64,000 nucleotides of DNA from Nocardioides furvisabuli (GCF_021083185.1 NZ_JAIGQB010000001.1:1-64000); one strand, 5' to 3'. Counted from the first letter of the stretch, positions 7,155 through 17,271 are shown. The notes: generated by a model not told the origin, from the sequence alone. Numbers and translations: made by a program.

Positions 7155-8998
7155 GAGGGCTCGACTTTGCGGCGTGCCGTGCGCTCGAGGTCCGCTCGAA
7201 GATACTCGTAGCGACCGGTGACAAGAAGAGTCCGGCTGCTCACGGTGTCACCGTAGATCCTGACGAAACCGTGCTGCGGCAGCCCAACAAGACTTGCAGC
7301 CTCAGCGAGGCTCGCGTAACTGTCGGCATGGTCGCGCTCCTCGGCCAGCGTCTGAGCGACTTTCTCAACGGCTGCACGCTCGTAGCACCACACGCCGCTC
7401 TCCTGCTGGTCTGCGTGCAGAAGTCCGCGCTCGCGCAGCTTCTTCACGTACCAGGTCGCGATGCCAAGTTCCCGCGCAGCGTCCTTCTCGCTCAGCGTGT
7501 TTGCCAGGCGGGCGCGGCGATCCACCTCGGCGTACACACTCGGGCCTGAGATCATCACGCGCGTGCGAGAGCGGTTGACCCCGGCGCGGTGTCGCCACGA
7601 ATCGACCTCGTCCTCTGGCGCGAGGAGGAGATGCCCCTGCCGCACTAGCCAGAGGATGTGACTGTCATGGACCCGCAGAATTGTGGCGGCCTCCTGGATT
7701 GTTGCGTGGGGTGAACTCCACCATTCGTCGGTGATGACCAAGTCGCCCACCGTCTCGCGCAGGACTTCTTCCCACCGATGAGCCACAACGATGAGCTCCT
7801 CGTCAGGAAGGTCGAAGTAGTGCTGCACCGTCGTAAGCGATCCGCCGAACTCGGCTGGCGTGCTGTGGCCCAGGTAGCCGCTCCACAACTTGCCTCGGAT
7901 GTCTCCGACTCCGATCACGGTCGAGCCCGCCTTGCGCAGGAAATGCCGGTTGACGGGGAACCCGAGCGTGTCGAGGTCGAGGCCGGTCTGCCGCAAAGCA
8001 TCGTCCCATCGGTCGACGATCACGGTGTTGCGCGGCCGGGGTATATCGGGTGTGCTGATGAGCCGCCGCCTGAGCCATGCCTCTTCTTTCTCGGGGGAGG
8101 TCGGGCGTGAGCCATGGAACGTGTCGATGTGACGATCGATCGCTTCGGCTAGCACTGGTGCGAGCGGCAGAGTTCGCCGACTGCTCTTGGTCTTGAGCCT
8201 TCCGTCGGCCTCGTCTGGTGCGTACGGATCGCGCTTGCCTTCGTTCTTTCCGGACCCACCTTGTCGACGAATGCGCAAAGTCTGGGTGACGGGGTCCCAG
8301 TCGCGGAGTTCGAGGCCGAAGACTTCGCTCAGCCGAAGGCAGGCGACATACATGAGGAACACCGAGAGCCGGAGCCAAGGGTCGAACTGGGCCGCCAGCG
8401 TCTTGACCTCAGTGGGCGTGAGCGGGCGAGGCTGGACTCGCGCGCGTGGACGAAGAGGATTGTCTTGGTGTCGTCCAGACACACCCTGAGCGACGTTCCC
8501 GCCAGTCAGCCCGAACTCGATTGCTTGAGCGCACGCCATCCTCACCAAGCGGATGTATTCGTTCGCTGTGGAACGCGAGAGACGCGCGGCGTACAGATGA
8601 TCGACGAAGCGATGCACGTCGGCCCGCCTCAGATCGCGGATGTCTGGGTTGCCAAAGTGATGCCCCTGCTTGCGCCACTGGCCACGCATCTTCGTCGGCA
8701 CCCCCTCGGGGTCGAGGTGCTTGTTCTGCTGATGGGTAACGATCGCGTACTCGACGAGGTCGTCCAACCTCGTAGGCACGGCCGGATCGACCTTGACGGT
8801 CATCTTCCGTACGAACCTCTTCTTGAATTCTTGCGCGGCAGGAGGCAACTCGCCGATAGCCCAGGCAGCACTAACCGCCAGCGAGTAGGCGTTGGCTTGT
8901 TCGAGACTGTCGAACGAGGCACGGATGTGCCGCGATCCCTGTTGGCGCTGAACTCGATACCGCTCGCCCGTACGTGTGACTCCAGCCTCGCGCATCAT
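7151..8998 (-). CDS. tyrosine recombinase fused to C-terminal HTH modules
   Basis: 615 residues from the ATG at 8996-8998 (G-rich GGGGGGCGAG upstream); an in-frame GTG at 9040 would add 14 residues. Core-binding domain about 75-175, catalytic domain about 190-400 with Arg222 (CLRLSEV), Lys271 (LKTKSS), His352 and Arg355 (NRHFLRK), His378 (YLGHST) and nucleophile Tyr394 (VQHYFD), a full active site. The last 200 residues hold up to three excisionase-like HTH segments: ATIQEAATILRVHDSHILWL, LSEKDAARELGIATWYVKKL and SLAEAASLVGLPQHGFVRI. This suggests an integrase with its own DNA-binding control module. It is convergent with the XRE gene. Confidence 0.85.
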   Translation of the reverse strand: MMREAGVTRTGERYRVQRQQGSRHIRASFDSLEQANAYSLAVSAAWAIGELPPAAQEFKKRFVRKMTVKVDPAVPTRLDDLVEYAIVTHQQNKHLDPEGVPTKMRGQWRKQGHHFGNPDIRDLRRADVHRFVDHLYAARLSRSTANEYIRLVRMACAQAIEFGLTGGNVAQGVSGRHQDNPLRPRARVQPRPLTPTEVKTLAAQFDPWLRLSVFLMYVACLRLSEVFGLELRDWDPVTQTLRIRRQGGSGKNEGKRDPYAPDEADGRLKTKSSRRTLPLAPVLAEAIDRHIDTFHGSRPTSPEKEEAWLRRRLISTPDIPRPRNTVIVDRWDDALRQTGLDLDTLGFPVNRHFLRKAGSTVIGVGDIRGKLWSGYLGHSTPAEFGGSLTTVQHYFDLPDEELIVVAHRWEEVLRETVGDLVITDEWWSSPHATIQEAATILRVHDSHILWLVRQGHLLLAPEDEVDSWRHRAGVNRSRTRVMISGPSVYAEVDRRARLANTLSEKDAARELGIATWYVKKLRERGLLHADQQESGVWCYERAAVEKVAQTLAEERDHADSYASLAEAASLVGLPQHGFVRIYGDTVSSRTLLVTGRYEYLRADLERTARRKVEPS

Positions 8999-9040
8999 GA
9001 CTCGCCCCCCGGACGCGGGCTGCGCTCCAATAGCGTGCAC

Positions 9041-9496
9041 CAGTCTGCGTCAATGCGCCCTCGCGGTGCCCCAGTTTCGAGGCTCGACCACCGGTGCACA
9101 GGAGCAGTCGTGTGCTGCAAAGTGCCCCAGATCTTGCTTGCATGGCTGCAAGATCGAAGCGGTTTGCCGTCGCGTGACGACGCGTCGGCGGAGGTGCTTG
9201 CGAGCCGCTGACCTGCGCTTTTGGCTCGGATCGCACAGCGGCACCCCTCGGTACCCCGCACCCCAGCCGTTCCAGCATAGATGTAAGCGAAACCCGTTAG
9301 TGAGACAAAGCGGCAGGTCAGAGCGCAGTCGGCGCCACGCACTAGTGCATCCGCGTTCATCCGTGCAAGACGCTGTGCAGGCCGCAGCGCGGATCCCGCG
9401 GGCGACGGCGATTCGGCGAGCGGGCAAGCATCGTCGGGAGGTCCATTTCGCATGGACTTGTTATCGGCAGGACGTCGTGGCCTCTGTACCGGGAAA
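9041..9496. other. intergenic stretch, no supported gene
   Basis: About 455 bases between two minus-strand genes. A nested short inverted repeat (CTTGCA-TGGC-TGCAAG at 9137-9152, within ATCTTGC/GCAAGAT at 9131-9154) is the only structure I can point to. Being next to a recombinase gene, this is where an attachment or recombinase-arm site could lie, but no direct repeat partner was found in the window. Confidence 0.3.
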
Positions 9497-9847
9497 CTAG
9501 GGCTTTGGCGCCCGCTCGCAGGAGCAGGACCTGTTGAGTGCCCGACGCAAGTCGTCGACGTGGCTCCGCAGCAGCCTGGCCTCGGTTTGCGCGATGGCAA
9601 GCTGAGTCTCGAGATCCTGCCCTCGGTCGCGCAGGACGTCCGTGGCGTTTACGGCGAGGCCTGCAGCGATGAGGTCAGTCATTGGAATGCACCACGGCCC
9701 GCCCGGGCCGGAACCCCGCCCGCGGAAGGCGTGAGGGAAAGCGCCGTTTCGTAGGCGGCGCTTGATTGTGTCGCGGGAAACACCCGCCAGCTGCGCCGCT
9801 TCGGCCAGGGTGAGTGCCTCATGGTGACCGGACTCGGAAGATACCAT
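9497..9847 (-). CDS. small HTH protein with C-terminal coiled coil
   Basis: 116 residues. LTLAEAAQLAGVSRDTIKRR is an excisionase/MerR-like helix-turn-helix, followed by a wing region (PHAFRGRGSGPGGPWCIP). Residues 75-108 (VLRDRGQDLETQLAIAQTEA and onward) form a likely coiled coil for dimerisation. The ATG at 9845-9847 sits 6 bases after a TACACT -10 box, so the transcript is probably leaderless. Likely role: regulator or recombination directionality factor of the element. Confidence 0.7.
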   Translation of the reverse strand: MVSSESGHHEALTLAEAAQLAGVSRDTIKRRLRNGAFPHAFRGRGSGPGGPWCIPMTDLIAAGLAVNATDVLRDRGQDLETQLAIAQTEARLLRSHVDDLRRALNRSCSCERAPKP

Positions 9848-9859
9848 CTATAAAGTGTA
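9842..9859 (-). promoter_or_regulatory. leaderless promoter sharing a 12-bp core with the nuclease promoter
   Basis: On the minus strand TACACT, then TTATAG, then ATGGTA. The TAnnnT box is 6 bases from the ATG. TTATAGATGGTA is identical to the sequence at 5714-5725, although the two proteins are unrelated, so the conserved part may be an operator recognised by one regulator. Confidence 0.5.
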
Positions 9860-10569
9860 GCGGGACGCCGGGGCGAGGCCGCGCAATTGCGAAAATGGAG
9901 GTTTGAACACAGCGAAGGCAGGCGCCGACGCAAACCAGCCAATGCCGCCACGGTGTCCGAGGCGGTGTTGCGCGCTTGTTCACGGCCCCGTCGCTCTTGT
10001 CTCTGCGGCTCGCCGTCGCCCGTACCGCAAGAACCGCCCGCGGTCGGGGGCCCATGGGCGATCCTGCGTGTAAGGGGCGTGTCTCCGACTGCTCCAGCCC
10101 AGAGGTTGCGGGCGCGGTCGAGCCATGGCCGGCGCTCGCAATCTCGCCGACGTCAGCGGACTGGTCTACGGGATCAGTGCGCTGACGCTGGTGCGCGAGA
10201 GCCTTCTCTGGCTGAACGAGGCGTCGTCGCATCCGGGGCGGCCGGATTTTGATTCGATAGTTGCCGCTGGCGCACCCGGAAGCCAGCCACCCGACAAGCA
10301 CCTCCTTCACAGTGACGTTACGGATGCGCTTCTTTACACCAAGGACGACCGTGGTTTGTTGAGAAACCCACACCTCGATTCGACAGGGTCCGGCGCTCTT
10401 CTCGCGCATCCCGGCGATGAGCGCGTTTGAGCAACAAAGCCTGCGTGGCCCGAGGTGGGCGCCAGTTAGCCGGTCTGCACAAGCACGGCAGCGTTTTCGT
10501 CGGAACACGCACAGACCGCGACTTCTGGTGCTGCCTAGCGTCGGACAAGACCCATTCGACGGAGGCAAC
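9860..10569. other. 710-base stretch without a supported gene
   Basis: Long frames exist on both strands but none has a ribosome binding site, recognisable motif or coding-like composition. The stretch separates the mobile-element genes from the amino-acid catabolic operon, so it may contain the element boundary and the operon promoter. No terminator hairpin was recognised. Confidence 0.3.
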
Positions 10570-11926
10570 GTGTCGCACCAGCCCGAACAGCGTCGCATCC
10601 TTGCGACCGCCATCCCCGGCCCCAAGTCCCTGAAGCTCCAAGAGCAGCGCGGGGCCGAACTGGCCGCCGGTCTGGGTACCACCATGCCGATCTTCGTGGA
10701 GCGGGCTGGCGGCGGCATCATCGTTGACGTCGACGGCAATCACATCATCGACCTTGCGTCCGGTATCGCCGTTACGAGCGTTGGTGCTTCGGATCCGGAA
10801 GTAGCCCGTCGTGTGGCAGAGCAGGCAGAGCGCTTCACTCACACGTGCTTCCTCGTGACGCAATACGAGGGCTTTGTCGATGTGGCGGCTGCTCTGAACC
10901 GCCTCACGCCCGGCGATCACCCCAAGAAGACTGCTTTGTTTCACCACCGGTGCCGAGGCGGTCGAGAATGCGATCAAGATCGCTAGGGCGGCGACCGGCC
11001 GGCCAGCCGTCGTGGTCCTGGGTCACGCCTATCACGGCCGGACCTTGTTGACGATGTCGATGACGGCGAAGAACGTTCCCTACAAGGAAGGTTTCGGTCC
11101 GTTCGCGCCCGAGGTCTACCGCGTCCCCTCTCCGTACCCCTTCCGCTGGCCCTCGGGAGCCGACAACGCCGCAGAGGAGGCGCTGGCCGCGCTCACCGAC
11201 ACGGTGCTGACCCAAATCGGGGCACACAACGTCGCCGCGATCGTGGCCGAACCCATCCAGGGCGAGGGTGGCTTCATCGTCCCTCCGGCTGGCTACCTCA
11301 AAGCGGTCCAGGAGTTTGCGACCGCTCATGGAATCGTGTTTGTCGCCGACGAGATACAGACGGGCCTCGGCCGTACCGGCGCGATGTTCGCCTGCGAGCA
11401 CGAGGACGTCGTCCCTGACCTCATCACGACTGCCAAGGCGCTGGCCGGAGGCATGCCGCTAGCTGCTGTCACAGGGCGGGCCGAGCTGATGGACGCCGTC
11501 GCGCCGGGCGGCCTCGGTGGTACCTACGCCGGCAACCCCGTGGCGTGCGCCGCGGCCCTCGGCGCGCTTGAGACCATCGAGCGCGACAACCTCGTCGAGC
11601 GTGCCCAGCAGATCGAAGCTCGGGTGATACCGCGCCTCGAGGCGCTGCTGGGCCACGACTCGCCCGTCGGAGACGTCCGGGGCCGCGGAGCGATGCTCGC
11701 CCTCGAGTTCGTGAAGCCAGGGACGACCGACCCCGCACCGGAGGTCGCCAAGTCCGTGGCTGCGTACTGTCACCGTGAGGGCGTGCTGACCCTCGTGTGT
11801 GGAACCTTCGGCAACGTCATCCGACTTCTTCCGCCGCTGGTCATCTCCATGGATCTTCTCGATGAGGCAGTCTCCGTACTCGAGGCTGCGATCTCGACGA
11901 TCCGGGCCTCCTCCGAGGTCGCCTGA
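10570..11926 (+). pseudogene. class III aminotransferase (5-aminovalerate/GABA type), frameshifted
   Basis: PLP-dependent omega-amino acid aminotransferase of the GabT/DavT type. The GTG at 10570 has GGAGG six bases upstream. Recognisable parts are GLGTTMPIFVERAGGG, GHAYHGRTLLTMSMTAKN, VADEIQTGLGRTG and the PLP-lysine segment ITTAKALAGGMP. The frame breaks at TTTCACCACC: one extra C at 10942 shifts it, and removing it restores ALF-TTGAEAVENA and aligns with the intact paralog at 31816 throughout. Either the gene is inactive or this is a sequence error. It starts an operon with a semialdehyde dehydrogenase, CoA-transferase and glutaryl-CoA dehydrogenase, which suggests 5-aminovalerate as substrate. 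Confidence 0.85.
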
Positions 11927-13425
11927 TGAGCGTGGTCTCGCACGATCCGCGTACCGGACTTCCGGCGGAGTCTGCGGAGGAGACGACTACGGCCGAGGTG
12001 CTGAACATCGTGCAGCGTGCCGCAGGTGCCGCTCCGGTACTCGCGGCGACCAGTCCGCACGATCTGCGCGAGTGGCTGCGAGCGATCGCCGACGGTCTTG
12101 AGGCGCATCAGGACGAACTTGCGCGCCTGGCTGACACCGAGACCGCGCTCGGGCTGGATCGGCTGACCGGCGAGGTGAACCGCGCCGCCAACCAACTTCG
12201 CTTCTATGGCGATGTCGCGGTCGAGGGATCGCACCTCGGCGTGACGATCGATCCGCGGACGGACACGACGCCAGAGCTCGTGCGGGTGAATCGTCCCGTC
12301 GGCCCCGTGGCGGTCTTCGGCGCCAGCAACTTCCCATTCGCCTTCAGCGTGCTGGGCAACGACACCGGAGCGGCGCTGGCGGCAGGGTGCCCGGTCGTCG
12401 TCAAGGCGCACCCTGCACACGTGGGGCTGAGCCTGCGACAGGCGGAAATCGCGCACCAGGCGCTGCTGGCTGCTGGGGCACCGACGGGGACATTCGACGT
12501 CGTCGTCGGGCACCAGGCGGGGATCAACCTTGTCCAAGCCCCTGGCATTACAGCCGTCGCGTTCACTGGTTCGCAGAGCGGCGGCCTTGCTCTGTGGCGT
12601 CTGGCCAACGAGCGCGAGACAGTGATCCCGGTCTACGCAGAGATGGGCACCGTAAACCCAGTCGTCGTCACTCGAGATGGTTCCCGCGACATGGGCTCAG
12701 TGGCGGCAGGGTTCGTCGGGTCGTTCACCCTGGGCAGCGGTCAGTTCTGCACCAAACCCGGCATCATGCTGGCTCCCCGGGGGACGCACGCGGCCCAGGA
12801 GGTCGCGGCCGCTCTCCGGGCGTCGTCGCCGACCCCCGTCATGCTGACGCGGGCTATCGCTGACTCGGTCGAGACGGGTCTCCGAGAGATGGAGGACGCT
12901 GGCGCGGTCGTGGTGGACCACGTGGCTGCCTCCGGCGAGGGTTGGTCCGCGCCCGCTGCAGTGCTGCGCGCCGACGTGTCCGCGCTGCGGCCCGGTAGTC
13001 GGCTCCTCGAAGAGTGCTTCGGTGCTGTAGCCCTCGTGTGCGAGTACGACGGTGACGACGAGCTCCGCGAAGCCCTTTGCGCACTTCAGTCGTCGCTTGC
13101 AGCCAGCCTCATCACCGGTGGCGAGGATGACGCGCAGGCGCCCGCATTGATGGAGCTGCTCTCGCGCAAGGTGGGCCGCGTTGCCGTGAATGAGTGGCCT
13201 ACCGGGGTCGCTTTCGCGTGGGCTCAGCAGCATGGAGGTCCGTGGCCGTCGACATCCGTCGCTTCGGCAACCTCTGTCGGGGCAGCAGGTCTCGCCCGCT
13301 TTCTTCGTCCCGTCGCCTTCCAGTCCGCACACGATGCGTGGTTGCCCACCCCGGCGCAGGCCGCCAACCCGTGGCGCGTGCCACGACGTATCGGTGGACG
13401 ACTGGTTCTCGGGACCGACTCGTGA
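11926..13425 (+). CDS. aldehyde dehydrogenase (alpha-ketoglutaric/glutaric semialdehyde type)
   Basis: 499 residues, NAD(P)-dependent aldehyde dehydrogenase superfamily, closest by memory to the ketoglutarate semialdehyde dehydrogenase branch. The motifs VGPVAVFGASNFPFAFS, TGSQSGG, catalytic Glu in YAEMGTVNPVVV and catalytic Cys in GQFCTKPGI are visible. The ATG shares one base with the stop of the aminotransferase (TGATG), so the two are coupled. In context it would oxidise glutarate semialdehyde, the product of 5-aminovalerate transamination, to glutarate. A related C5 substrate is possible. Confidence 0.8.
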   Translation: MSVVSHDPRTGLPAESAEETTTAEVLNIVQRAAGAAPVLAATSPHDLREWLRAIADGLEAHQDELARLADTETALGLDRLTGEVNRAANQLRFYGDVAVEGSHLGVTIDPRTDTTPELVRVNRPVGPVAVFGASNFPFAFSVLGNDTGAALAAGCPVVVKAHPAHVGLSLRQAEIAHQALLAAGAPTGTFDVVVGHQAGINLVQAPGITAVAFTGSQSGGLALWRLANERETVIPVYAEMGTVNPVVVTRDGSRDMGSVAAGFVGSFTLGSGQFCTKPGIMLAPRGTHAAQEVAAALRASSPTPVMLTRAIADSVETGLREMEDAGAVVVDHVAASGEGWSAPAAVLRADVSALRPGSRLLEECFGAVALVCEYDGDDELREALCALQSSLAASLITGGEDDAQAPALMELLSRKVGRVAVNEWPTGVAFAWAQQHGGPWPSTSVASATSVGAAGLARFLRPVAFQSAHDAWLPTPAQAANPWRVPRRIGGRLVLGTDS

Positions 13426-14558
13426 CCCTCCCACTCGACGGGATCCTCGTCGCCGACTTCAGCCGCGTACTCGCCGGCCCCCTCGCAGCCGCAACGCTCG
13501 CGGACCTGGGAGCTCGCGTAGTCAAAGTCGAACGCCCGGGCGTAGGTGACGACACCCGGCACTGGGGTCCGCCCTGGACCGCCTCCTCCAGCAGCTACTT
13601 CGAGTGCGCCAACCGGTCGAAGGAGTCAATCGAACTCGACCTTGCCGACGCGGACGACCTTCGGGTCGCCCATGAGCTCGCCTCGCGCTGCGACGTCTTC
13701 ATCGAGAACTTCCGTACGGGCGCGTTAGCGCGTCGTGGGTTGGGCTATGCGGAGGTCTCCGCAGGCAACCCCGGGGTGGTCTATGCGTCCATCACCGGCT
13801 TCGGCAGCCGCCAGGGCGCGAACATGGCTGGCTACGACTTCCTCGTTCAAGCGCTCGGCGGCCTGATGAGCGTGACCGGCACGGACGATCCCACCAAGGT
13901 CGGCGTGGCACTAGTCGACGTGCTGACGTCGAAAGATGCGGTCACAGCAATCCTCGCCGCCCTGCACGCGCGATCTACTACCGGCCAAGGTCAATGCGTC
14001 GAGGTGAACCTGCTCACCAGCCTGCTCGGTTCCATGGTGAACCAAGCCTCGGCCTACCTCACCACCGGCATCAGTCCGACCCTGATGGGCAACCGTCATC
14101 CGTCCATAGCGCCATACGAAACGCTGCGAGCGAAGGACGGTCACCTCGCCGTGTGCTGCGGCAACGAGCACCAGTTCAAAAAACTCTCTGACGCTATCGG
14201 CGCTCCCGGCCTGACTAACGACCCCCGGTTCGCTACAAATGCTGACCGCGTCGCCAACCGCGAGGACTTGGTCCAATTGATCGAGGCCGCACTCTCAGGT
14301 GACACCGTCGACAACTGGATTGAAAGCCTCACCGCAGTCGGTGTTCCGGCAGGGCGGGTGGGGAGTGTCGCAGACGCGTTCGCGTTGGCGGAGCGTCTTG
14401 GCCTCGAACCCACGGTCGCAGTCGGCAACGGTCGGCCACCGCAGGTACGCAACCCCATCACGTTTTCCAGCACCCCCGTCACGAACTACACCGCGCCCCC
14501 GCTGTTGGGCGAACACAACGACGAGGTCCGTCGTTGGCTGAACGAGGAGACAACCTGA
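13422..14558 (+). CDS. class III CoA-transferase (CaiB/BaiF family), probable glutarate CoA-transferase
   Basis: 378 residues from the GTG at 13422, which overlaps the upstream stop as GTGA. N-terminal LDGILVADFSRVLAGPLAA and the following GARVVKVERPGVGDDTR are hallmark family III sequences. The conserved Asp nucleophile lies in a MAGYDFLVQALGGLMSVTG segment. Immediately downstream is glutaryl-CoA dehydrogenase, so activation of glutarate to glutaryl-CoA with succinyl-CoA as donor, as in mammalian SUGCT, is the most economical role. The substrate is inferred from context. Confidence 0.85.
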   Translation: MTLPLDGILVADFSRVLAGPLAAATLADLGARVVKVERPGVGDDTRHWGPPWTASSSSYFECANRSKESIELDLADADDLRVAHELASRCDVFIENFRTGALARRGLGYAEVSAGNPGVVYASITGFGSRQGANMAGYDFLVQALGGLMSVTGTDDPTKVGVALVDVLTSKDAVTAILAALHARSTTGQGQCVEVNLLTSLLGSMVNQASAYLTTGISPTLMGNRHPSIAPYETLRAKDGHLAVCCGNEHQFKKLSDAIGAPGLTNDPRFATNADRVANREDLVQLIEAALSGDTVDNWIESLTAVGVPAGRVGSVADAFALAERLGLEPTVAVGNGRPPQVRNPITFSSTPVTNYTAPPLLGEHNDEVRRWLNEETT

Positions 14559-14559
14559 G

Positions 14560-15750
14560 ATGAGCACCTCCACCAAGCTGCCGCTTTTTGAGCCCCTGGA
14601 CCCTGCCGGCATCGGCGACTTGCTTACGGCTGACGAGCGGGCTGTCCGAGACACCGTGCGGCAGTTGTGCGCCGAGCGGATCGCCCCCTACGTCGCCGAT
14701 TGGTTCGAGAGCGGTGCCATCGACGACGTCCGGGGGCTGGCCAAGGAGCTCGGGACGCTCGGCGTGCTCGGCATGCACCTCGAGGGCTACGGCTGCGCCG
14801 GCATGTCTGCCACGGAGTATGGACTGGCGTGCCTCGAGCTCGAGGCCACCGACTCGGGCATCAGGTCACTTGTCTCCGTCCAGGGATCACTAGCGATGTT
14901 CGCGATATGGCGCTGGGGCTCGAAGGACCAGAAGAACGAGTGGCTCCCGCGCATGGCTGCTGGTGATGCCATCGGTTGCTTCGGGCTCACCGAGCCGGAC
15001 ATTGGGTCCGACCCCGGCAACATGCGAAGCCGCGCGCGACGCGACGGCAGCGACTGGGTCCTCGACGCACGCAAGATGTGGATCACCAACGGCACCGTCG
15101 CAGACGTGGCGGTTGTGTGGGCCATGACCGACGAAGGCGTTCGTGGTTTCGTCGTCCCCACTGACACCCCAGGCTTCAGCGCACCCGAGATCAAGCACAA
15201 GATGTCGCTGCGCGCTTCGGTGACCAGCGAGCTCGTGTTGGACGGTGTGCGTTTGCCCGAGTCCGCCGTGCTTCCGGAGGTGATTGGGCTCAAGGGCCCT
15301 CTCAGCTGCCTCAATGAAGCGCGATACGGAATCGTGTGGGGTGCCATGGGTGCTGCTCGGTCGTCCATCGAGGCTGCGCTTTCCTACGCAAACGAGCGTG
15401 TCCAGTTCGGCAAGCCGATCTCCGCCTTTCAGTTGACCCAGCAGAAGCTTGTCGACATGAACCTCGAGTACACGAAGGGTGTGCTCCTTGCTCTCCATCT
15501 GGGGCGCCGCAAGGACGCCGGCACTCTGCTACCCGAGCAGGTGAGCCTCGGCAAGCTCAACAACGTCCGCGAAGCGCTCGACATCTGCCGCACAGCGCGC
15601 ACCATCCTTGGCGCTAACGGCATCTCCCTTGAGTATCCGGTCATCCGGCACATGAACAACCTCGAATCGGTCCTCACGTACGAAGGAACCGTCGAGATGC
15701 ACACCCTCGTGGTGGGTCAAGCAATGACCGGGCACGAGGCATTCCGTTGA
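14560..15750 (+). CDS. gcdH: glutaryl-CoA dehydrogenase
   Basis: 396 residues, FAD acyl-CoA dehydrogenase. The sequences GCFGLTEPDIGSDPGNMRSR, KMWITNGTVADVAVVWA and catalytic Glu in VLTYEGTVEMHTLV match the glutaryl-CoA branch, which oxidises and decarboxylates glutaryl-CoA to crotonyl-CoA. Electrons go to electron transfer flavoprotein, whose genes are at 17603 and 18562. It starts 2 bases after the CoA-transferase stop with GAGGAG upstream. Confidence 0.88.
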   Translation: MSTSTKLPLFEPLDPAGIGDLLTADERAVRDTVRQLCAERIAPYVADWFESGAIDDVRGLAKELGTLGVLGMHLEGYGCAGMSATEYGLACLELEATDSGIRSLVSVQGSLAMFAIWRWGSKDQKNEWLPRMAAGDAIGCFGLTEPDIGSDPGNMRSRARRDGSDWVLDARKMWITNGTVADVAVVWAMTDEGVRGFVVPTDTPGFSAPEIKHKMSLRASVTSELVLDGVRLPESAVLPEVIGLKGPLSCLNEARYGIVWGAMGAARSSIEAALSYANERVQFGKPISAFQLTQQKLVDMNLEYTKGVLLALHLGRRKDAGTLLPEQVSLGKLNNVREALDICRTARTILGANGISLEYPVIRHMNNLESVLTYEGTVEMHTLVVGQAMTGHEAFR

Positions 15751-15784
15751 GAACAAGCAAGTCAGGTCAAGGACGACTTACACG

Positions 15785-15870
15785 ATGAAGACGATCGAGC
15801 GAGTTGGAGTAGTCGGTGCCGGCCAGACGAACGCCGCCATTGCAGGGGTCTGCGACCGCGCGGAAACACG
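15785..15870 (+). pseudogene. 5' remnant of a 3-hydroxyacyl-CoA dehydrogenase gene
   Basis: An ATG reads MKTIERVGVVGAGQ, then an AIAGVCDRA segment. That is the dinucleotide-binding N-terminus of 3-hydroxybutyryl-CoA dehydrogenase with the usual GAGQMGAGIA altered to GAGQTNAAIA, after which similarity ends. The full enzyme would be the expected next step after crotonyl-CoA hydration. Its loss here marks an insertion or deletion junction between the glutarate operon and the following block. Confidence 0.55.
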
Positions 15871-15982
15871 TCCTTGTCATAGCAATCGACCACGCGAGGT
15901 TGCACGACCTGACACTTCGCACCGCCGCCGCCGCGTTGGCGTCATGACCGTTGCAAGCCCACCGACCGAGAAAGCTCTACCG

Positions 15983-16380
15983 ATGAGCACCACCGACTGC
16001 CGCGAACGCACGTCCAACAGCGTTGTCGTCACACCATCCGATTGCCCGTTGGGTGTTAGCGAAGTGCTGCGCACCTTCGACGCCTGCCGGCGAGAGCTAT
16101 CCAAGAAGGTCGCTGGCACCGAGGGGAGTGGGGCCGGCTACGACGGGCTGCGGGTCGACCACGCATCGCTGGCAGCAGTCAGCGAAGGCGATGTCGTCAC
16201 CGTCACTGCAATCGTCAGCAGTAGACGACACGGCGGACACCTCGTCGATTACATCGCCACCGCCTCCAATGCAGGCGGACGGTGCGTCGTGCTTGTTCAG
16301 GCACACGGTTGGACCTTGGCACGCCAAACCACCGAGTCGGTCGCTGGCGTCCGCCGCCGATCGCACGAGGAGGTGCGCTC

Positions 16381-16384
<4 letters not shown>
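15983..16384 (+). CDS. small hypothetical protein, possible hot-dog fold
   Basis: 133 residues from MSTTDCRE (an ATG at 15944 is an alternative; neither has a strong ribosome binding site). The C-terminal half, [19 protein letters not shown], then [20 protein letters not shown], has the beta-strand rhythm of hot-dog thioesterase or dehydratase proteins, but no catalytic residue is certain. Its stop overlaps the pdxS start as GTGA, implying coupling. It may itself be a rearranged gene, since a broken dehydrogenase start lies in the same frame just upstream. Confidence 0.4.

Positions 16385-17267
<883 letters not shown>

Positions 17268-17271
<4 letters not shown>

Noticed and set aside
9842-9854. 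The 12-13 base match with 5714-5726 as a pair of attachment-site repeats
   Set aside because: Both copies lie exactly over start codons with -10 spacing, which fits promoter/operator function better than att cores. An att role is not excluded but unsupported.
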